Shown here: positions 15,035-19,338 of the stretch, piece by piece
Layout: every line of letters starts with the position of its first letter
Position numbering within the stretch: the stretch's first letter is position 1
The notes under the pieces: generated by a model
Database searches by the model: none
Told to the model about the DNA's origin: nothing
Seen by the model: the letters and a program-made list of their open reading frames with translations, nothing else
NCBI GenBank assembly: GCA_014238345.1
Contig: JABABF010000252.1
Span: 1 to 19,338 of the forward strand
DNA length: 19,338 bases
Source of the DNA: Gammaproteobacteria bacterium
Lineage (GTDB): Bacteria; Pseudomonadota; Gammaproteobacteria; JABABF01
Direction: 5' to 3'
Position numbers and translations under genes: made by a program

Positions 15035-15553
15035 TTAGACGCTTCGCGCTTTAGGGGCAAGTCGTAGTGCGCCAGCGATACCGCACAACGCAAAGCTGGC
15101 AAAGGCTAACAATGACCATCCTGGAATGCTGAGTCCCAGCCAGCTCCACTGCACATCGGCACAGCTGCCGTCGCCAGCCAACAAGAGAGGCAGTATGTCA
15201 CGCAGAGGCAGTACTTCGAGCATGTAGTCCAGCCCAGGAGCACAGGGCGGCACCTGCTCGGGTGGCAAGTGCTGTAGCCACAGTTGGCGCATGGCCGTTG
15301 CAGCACCGAGGCTGGCGCTGAACGCCAAAGCGCTTGCCCAGCAGCGCTCGCCGACGCTGTCTGGTTCTCGCCAAGTAGCGCCAATGGCAGCGGCAGCGAC
15401 CAGCAAAAACAGCAGGCGTTGAACTATGCACAGTGGGCAGGGCTCCAGTCCGAGCTGGTGCTCCAAGTAGAGACCAAAGGCCAACAGAGTGCCACAGGCC
15501 GCTACCACCCCTTGATAGCTGTGACGGCGCGATGGCCAAGAGAGTGTGGTCAT
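15035..15553 (-). CDS. dsbB: Disulfide bond formation protein DsbB
   Basis: 172 residues with four membrane helices. DsbB reoxidises periplasmic DsbA and passes the electrons to quinone. The first redox pair is C39-P-L-C42 in LEPCPLCIVQRL. The second periplasmic loop holds C104 (PPCAPGLDYML) and C131 (GDGSCADV), so all four essential cysteines are present. Length equals the usual 170-180. The ATG overlaps the gshA stop (ATGA, 15550-15553), an operon linking glutathione synthesis with periplasmic thiol oxidation. Downstream, before the GT4 gene, is a 120-base gap with no clear terminator. Confidence 0.97.
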   Translation of the reverse strand: MTTLSWPSRRHSYQGVVAACGTLLAFGLYLEHQLGLEPCPLCIVQRLLFLLVAAAAIGATWREPDSVGERCWASALAFSASLGAATAMRQLWLQHLPPEQVPPCAPGLDYMLEVLPLRDILPLLLAGDGSCADVQWSWLGLSIPGWSLLAFASFALCGIAGALRLAPKARSV

Positions 15554-17142
15554 GGCGCGGGAGTTGCTGGGAGTTGGCGGTACTGGTCGAAGTAGTTGTG
15601 CAGATAGGCCTTGAAGTCTTTACTGTGCGGCGCACGCTCCAAATCCTGTTGTCGCCGTTGCGAGTGTTGCGCCAGTGCTTGGTAGTGTTGTTGCTTTCTC
15701 GGTGTCAGTATAGTGCTCAGTTCGTTGCGCTGGCGCACTGAGCGCGCGTAAATTAAGGCTTGGAAACTCTCGCCGCTCTCTTCCATGTCTTGCAATAACT
15801 GGGCGGCGGGAGTGTGCTCTGGTGCCACTAGTTTGCGGCGTTGCTGCTCGCAGCTGCGCTGATGATGGTCGCCGCCGTGCGCGGCATCAAGTTGCTGAGC
15901 GACTGTGCTGATACCGTCGATCACTTGCACCCCCCAGTCCCGCAAATTGTGCTGGCGTGTGCCGTCTTCGAGTAATAGGCCGCGGCGGCGTCCGCTGTGT
16001 GCTGTGCGCTCCATGTTGCGCTGGTTGCGCCGCATGCTGTGGCGGGAACCATCTGCAGCGAGGCAATAAAGTAGAAAGGTGCTGAGAAAAAGTATTTGAT
16101 CGTCGTCTATCCCCAGCGCTGAGCGTGGGTTGAGGTCAAGGCAACGCAATTCCAAGTACTCGACCCCGTCTTGCGCCAGTGTACACAACGGTGGTGTGCC
16201 CGGTATTGCGGTGCGCTTGGGTCGAGCTGGGCCATAGTATTCGTTCTCCACCTGTAGCAGACCAGTGTTCAGTTGCTGTGGCTCTCCCGCAGGGCTCTGA
16301 TCTATGGCGGCGTAGTCGGGGAAAGGTTCGATGATGGCGCTCCGCAAACTGTGGGCATAGCTGTCTACGTTATCCATGCGTGTCAGCAGGTGGCGTCGCT
16401 GTGCAGCACTGTAGTAGCCGACGCGACTTAGGCGTAAAGAGGTGGCTCCTGGCGAGCTGTAATCGCCACAACTCAGGCGGCGCAGACCAGCACCGTGCGG
16501 GCGTGGGAAGCTCGGAGGCACTACGGGCGAGGCACCGAACAGATAGGCGAGTAGCCAGCCCCAGCGATGGCAGTTGCGCAGTGTGTGGAACCATGTGCTA
16601 TCGCCCAGCTCACGCAATGACTCGCGCCTGCCAACCAGCTGGTGGTAGCGCTTCCAGAAAGCCTCGGATAGTGAGAAATTGAAATGTAGCCCGGCGATGA
16701 TCTGGCGGCTTCGACCGTAGCGGTGGCTCAGCCCCGAGCGGTACAGCCTTTTCATTCGCCCCGAGGCTGAGGAGCCATAATCGGCTAGGGCGATGTCGTG
16801 CTCTTCTGCCGGACAACAGGGCATACTAGCGCCCCAGAGTACCTCGTCCGGCACCAGTGCAGTGCAGCTGACAGCGAGCAGTTCTTGCAACTGTCTCAGC
16901 GTAGTCTCAGGGGACTCAAAGGGCTCGGTGATGAGCTCCAGCATGGCTTCGGAAAAATCGGTGGTGATATGCGGGTGTGTGAGCGCCGAGCCGAGTGTCG
17001 CTGGATGTGGTGTTTTGGCGGGTAGCCCCAGCTCGTCAACACGCAATGCCTCGCGCTCCAGACCAAAGCGGATACCGCGCAGGGAGGCGCTTAATGTGGG
17101 GTCGCTAAACAGCTCGAGGTGGCGCCGTAGACGGTTGGGCAT
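15550..17142 (-). CDS. gshA: Glutamate-cysteine ligase GshA
   Basis: 530 residues, close to the 518 of E. coli GshA. It joins L-glutamate and L-cysteine with ATP, the first and rate-limiting step of glutathione synthesis, in the cytoplasm. Family motifs of the gammaproteobacterial type are present: GIRFGLEREALRV near the N-terminus, TTDFSEAMLELITEPF, AGLHFNFSLSEAFW, PHGAGLRRLSCGDYS, LQVENEYYGPARPKR and VEYLELRCLDLNPRSALGI. A strong Shine-Dalgarno GGAGG lies 6 bases before the ATG, the best ribosome site in the window, which fixes the start. It is divergent from the cupin gene and overlaps dsbB downstream. Confidence 0.97.
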   Translation of the reverse strand: MPNRLRRHLELFSDPTLSASLRGIRFGLEREALRVDELGLPAKTPHPATLGSALTHPHITTDFSEAMLELITEPFESPETTLRQLQELLAVSCTALVPDEVLWGASMPCCPAEEHDIALADYGSSASGRMKRLYRSGLSHRYGRSRQIIAGLHFNFSLSEAFWKRYHQLVGRRESLRELGDSTWFHTLRNCHRWGWLLAYLFGASPVVPPSFPRPHGAGLRRLSCGDYSSPGATSLRLSRVGYYSAAQRRHLLTRMDNVDSYAHSLRSAIIEPFPDYAAIDQSPAGEPQQLNTGLLQVENEYYGPARPKRTAIPGTPPLCTLAQDGVEYLELRCLDLNPRSALGIDDDQILFLSTFLLYCLAADGSRHSMRRNQRNMERTAHSGRRRGLLLEDGTRQHNLRDWGVQVIDGISTVAQQLDAAHGGDHHQRSCEQQRRKLVAPEHTPAAQLLQDMEESGESFQALIYARSVRQRNELSTILTPRKQQHYQALAQHSQRRQQDLERAPHSKDFKAYLHNYFDQYRQLPATPAP

Positions 17143-17198
17143 ATTCCGCCTCCTAACCAGCAGTTAGCATCGGCATAAACACACCGACCGAGGCACCG

Positions 17199-17228
17199 TT
17201 GGTGGCGACCCTTTTGCGCTAATATAGT
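17199..17228 (+). promoter_or_regulatory. Candidate promoter of the cupin-P450 pair
   Basis: TTGGTG (17199-17204) and TATAGT (17223-17228) are separated by 18 bases, about 40 bases before the cupin ATG, in the 125-base gap divergent from gshA. The same AT patch read on the minus strand gives TATATT, about 80 bases upstream of gshA, so the two directions may share overlapping -10 regions. Pattern evidence only. Confidence 0.4.
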
Positions 17229-17267
17229 AGCATTGCCATATTTAACTGCGAGCTTCGCAAGGTTGCC

Positions 17268-17780
17268 ATGTCAGAATCCAACACCCCGCTACCACCGCCA
17301 GAAAGTGCCCTGACGTTGCCGCAGACACCCTTAGAGGCTGGCCACTTGAATGCCGAAGAGCTGCCTTGGGTAGAGCAGGCTCCTGGCATTGAGATGAAAG
17401 TACTGCGGGTCTCTGACGACTTTGGTACCTGGGTGGTCATGAATCGTTTTCAACCGGGGATTTCCCTGCCGACACATCGCCACAGCGGTGGCGTGACCGC
17501 CTATACTTTGTCGGGGCGTTGGGGTTATCGGGAACACGATTTCATCGCCACCGCAGGCTCGGTAGTGCGTGAGCCAGCCTGCTCTACCCATACCTTGGAG
17601 GTGCCCGCCGATGGCACTGAGCCAGCGGTGATCTTCTTCGTCATTGAGGGCAGTCTGACGCACATCGGCGACGATGGCCAGATCTGGGCAGTCTCGGATG
17701 CCCAGACCGAGTTGGCGCGCTATCGGGAGATGGTTGCCGCCCAAGGAACAGCACTAGCCGCCGATGCTATTTTGCGCTGA
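17268..17780 (+). CDS. Cupin-domain protein, 2,4'-dihydroxyacetophenone dioxygenase-like
   Basis: 170 residues, one cupin barrel. Cupin motif 1 is LPTHRHSGGVTAYTLSGRWGYREHDF and motif 2 is AGSVVREPACSTHTLEV. The likely metal ligands are H70, H72, E89 and H108, the 3-His/1-Glu arrangement of non-haem iron cupin dioxygenases such as 2,4'-dihydroxyacetophenone dioxygenase. The overall pattern matches that family as I remember it, but the true substrate cannot be read from sequence; many members are uncharacterised. The start ATG has AAGG five bases upstream. The N-terminal 25 residues are Pro/Ser/Thr rich and probably flexible. It is followed by a P450, suggesting two oxidation steps on a related organic substrate (inference). 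Confidence 0.85.
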   Translation: MSESNTPLPPPESALTLPQTPLEAGHLNAEELPWVEQAPGIEMKVLRVSDDFGTWVVMNRFQPGISLPTHRHSGGVTAYTLSGRWGYREHDFIATAGSVVREPACSTHTLEVPADGTEPAVIFFVIEGSLTHIGDDGQIWAVSDAQTELARYREMVAAQGTALAADAILR

Positions 17781-17852
17781 GTGTTTGCATCCCGCGCTAC
17801 TAGTGAGCGTCGGTCTAGTAGCCATTGGCGACACAGCATTGATGCGTGCACT

Positions 17853-19085
17853 ATGAGTATCGCTACCGAACTACTGTCATCAATTGATGTCTACGATCCG
17901 GATCGCTATGCGAGTAGCCCACCCTATGAGGATTTTCGGCAGCTGCGTCAACACGCTCCAGTGTATCGACACCCCCATCCCGACGGCGGTTCGTTTTGGG
18001 CGGTGACGCGTCATGCCGAAGTGGGTGCGGTGTCGCGCGATTACGAGAGTTATTCCTCTCAGCGCGGCTTTGTACTGATCGACGATTTGGCGCCAGATTT
18101 GTTGCAAGAGACCCAGCATCAGTTGCTCGGCATGGATCCGCCGCAACACGGGCCCGTACGTCGTTCAGTCATGCACCATTTCACCACCCGTATGGTGGCG
18201 GCAATGACCCCGCGTATTGAGGAGATTATCGACGGTTTGCTGGGGCGAGCCCTCGCTATGGGCGAATGCGATTTTATTGAAGATGTTGTCGCGCCATTGC
18301 CGACCCAAGTGGTCTGCGAGTTGATGGGCATTCCCGCAGAGCACCACGATCAAATTCGGCACTGGGCTGACTTACAAACTGCGGCAGATGACCCCGACAT
18401 CTCTGATGGCGAGCAATCGGCGCGGGAGGCGGGCTATGCCATGGGGGCGCTCGGCTACCAATTGGCCATGGATAGCCAACAGCGGCGCGGCGGCAAGGAG
18501 GGTTCTGATTTAATGTCCCTGCTGTTGGCCACTGAGCTCGACGGTGAGCCCGTGGATGCGATGCAATTCGCCTCGTTGTTCATCCAGATCACGGTGGCGG
18601 GCAATGAGACCACTCGCAATTTGATCGCCAACGGCTTACTGGAGCTGATGGCTCGCCCCGATGTCTATCGAACGCTGGAAGAGGCGCCCGAGCTATTGCC
18701 CCTCGCGATTGAGGAGATGTTGCGATTTACTTGCCCGCTGCACTATTTCCGACGCACGGCGACGCGCCCAGTCATGCTGTGCGGCCAGCAGATTGAGGCC
18801 GGGGATAGGGTGGTGTTGTTCTATGTTTCAGCCAACCGGGACGAAGCGGTGTTCGATGATCCGGAGCGCTTTGATATTCGCCGTGACCCCAACCCACAAC
18901 TGGCTTTTGGTCACGGCCCGCACATGTGTTTAGGCGCTTGGTTGGCGCGTCTTGAGACGCAGCTGTTCTTCACCGAGTGGTTTCGTCGTGTGGCAGCGGT
19001 GGAGTCTACCGCTGCACCGCGCCGTGTGCGCTCCAACCTGATCAACGGTTTGAAATCAATGCCGTTGTGTATCACGCCGCGTTGA
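17853..19085 (+). CDS. Cytochrome P450, CYP125/CYP142-like
   Basis: 410 residues from the ATG at 17853. A GTG directly after the cupin stop (17781) would add 24 Arg/Ser-rich residues unlike the family and is rejected. It is a soluble bacterial P450 using separate redox partners. The I-helix is AGNETT (249-254) with Glu where most P450s have Asp, as in CYP125/CYP142. The ExxR pair is E288/R291, followed by VVLFYVSANRDEAVFDDPERFDI, and the haem loop FGHGPHMCLGAW has ligand C359. The ending LINGLKSMPL parallels the WLNGIK ending of CYP125. CYP125/142/124 enzymes oxidise terminal methyls of sterol or isoprenoid chains, so a similar lipid substrate is plausible (inference). No ferredoxin gene lies in the window. 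Confidence 0.95.
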   Translation: MSIATELLSSIDVYDPDRYASSPPYEDFRQLRQHAPVYRHPHPDGGSFWAVTRHAEVGAVSRDYESYSSQRGFVLIDDLAPDLLQETQHQLLGMDPPQHGPVRRSVMHHFTTRMVAAMTPRIEEIIDGLLGRALAMGECDFIEDVVAPLPTQVVCELMGIPAEHHDQIRHWADLQTAADDPDISDGEQSAREAGYAMGALGYQLAMDSQQRRGGKEGSDLMSLLLATELDGEPVDAMQFASLFIQITVAGNETTRNLIANGLLELMARPDVYRTLEEAPELLPLAIEEMLRFTCPLHYFRRTATRPVMLCGQQIEAGDRVVLFYVSANRDEAVFDDPERFDIRRDPNPQLAFGHGPHMCLGAWLARLETQLFFTEWFRRVAAVESTAAPRRVRSNLINGLKSMPLCITPR

Positions 19086-19102
19086 GGGCGGCAGGCGATT
19101 AG

Positions 19103-19338
19103 CTAGACATCCCCGACGTTGTCGCTATAAGATTGGGCATAGCGGGCGGCAGCATCTTCTGCGTATTCCTTGCTTTCCTCAGAGAAACGCATGTACTGGC
19201 CGTCGAATTGCAGACGACAGTTGCCAGTGGGGCCATTGCGCTGTTTGGCGATGATCAACTCGGCGTCGTTCGGATCCGCGTCTTTGTTGTAGACGTGGTC
19301 GCGATAGATGAATGCGATCACGTCGGCGTCCTGCTCGA
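19103..19338 (-). CDS. dnaB: Replicative DNA helicase DnaB, C-terminal end (partial)
   Basis: The frame enters from the window edge and stops with TAG at 19103-19105. The 78 residues read EQDADVIAFIYRDHVYNKD, then AELIIAKQRNGPTGNCRLQF and a tail after YMRFSE. This is the end of the RecA-type ATPase domain of DnaB: the IAFIYRDEVY strand, the KQRNGPTG loop that carries conserved arginine/lysine residues near the neighbouring subunit ATP site, and the LxFxGQYxRF finish. The tail after that (about 25 acidic residues) varies among species. It converges on the P450 with a 17-base gap. The rest of the gene lies beyond the window. Confidence 0.96.
   Translation of the reverse strand, partial: EQDADVIAFIYRDHVYNKDADPNDAELIIAKQRNGPTGNCRLQFDGQYMRFSEESKEYAEDAAARYAQSYSDNVGDV

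Noticed and set aside
17781..17852. GTG immediately after the cupin stop as the P450 start
   Set aside because: The added 24 residues are Arg/Ser rich and unlike P450 N-termini; the ATG at 17853 gives the usual length of about 410.

Overview
The window is chromosomal DNA from a gammaproteobacterium, fairly G+C rich over most of its length. The evidence is the gene order hslU-ubiE-ubiJ-ubiB-hisI-hisE-tatA-tatB-tatC, which is typical of Pseudomonas-like and marine relatives, together with an E. coli-type glutamate-cysteine ligase, DsbB, WaaA, TolC and DnaB. I cannot name the genus. A marine Pseudomonadales/Cellvibrionales-type bacterium is an inference from the synteny plus a CYP125/142-like P450.

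Layout. (1) 1-5337, plus strand: the 3' end of hslU, then three ubiquinone genes (ubiE, ubiJ, ubiB), two unfused histidine genes (hisI, hisE) and the Tat protein-export genes tatABC. They are packed with small gaps or overlaps, and an extended -10 element before hisI may restart transcription. (2) 5334-7384: a DUF1249 (YqiB-like) gene on the minus strand diverges from a tolC gene on the plus strand. tatC and the DUF1249 gene share a CTAG that provides both stop codons. (3) 7385-7687: a 303-base non-coding gap between the convergent tolC and waaA. It holds a near-perfect 24-bp palindrome whose 16-bp core differs at one base from the ParB-binding parS consensus. (4) 7688-8971: waaA (Kdo transferase), minus strand. 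(5) 9182-14914: an envelope-type cluster. On the minus strand and tightly coupled are a GT4 glycosyltransferase, a PglK/MsbA-like ABC exporter, a class I methyltransferase and an alpha/alpha-toroid (prenyltransferase/squalene-cyclase-like) protein. A second methyltransferase with a possible metal site is convergent on the plus strand, and its 3' end overlaps the toroid gene by 27 bp. The ABC gene is far more A+T rich than its surroundings. (6) 15035-17142: gshA-dsbB, minus strand, overlapping by 4 bp. (7) 17268-19085: a 3-His/1-Glu cupin dioxygenase-like gene followed by a cytochrome P450, plus strand. (8) 19103-19338: the 3' end of dnaB on the minus strand.

How it works together: most of the window is housekeeping (quinone synthesis, histidine synthesis, Tat export, LPS inner core, efflux, thiol redox). 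Two parts are accessory. The first is the GT4/ABC/methyltransferase/toroid cluster, which looks like a small system that builds, methylates and exports a lipid-linked or envelope glycan of unknown structure. The second is the cupin-P450 oxidation pair. No rRNA, tRNA, CRISPR, insertion sequence or defence system was seen.
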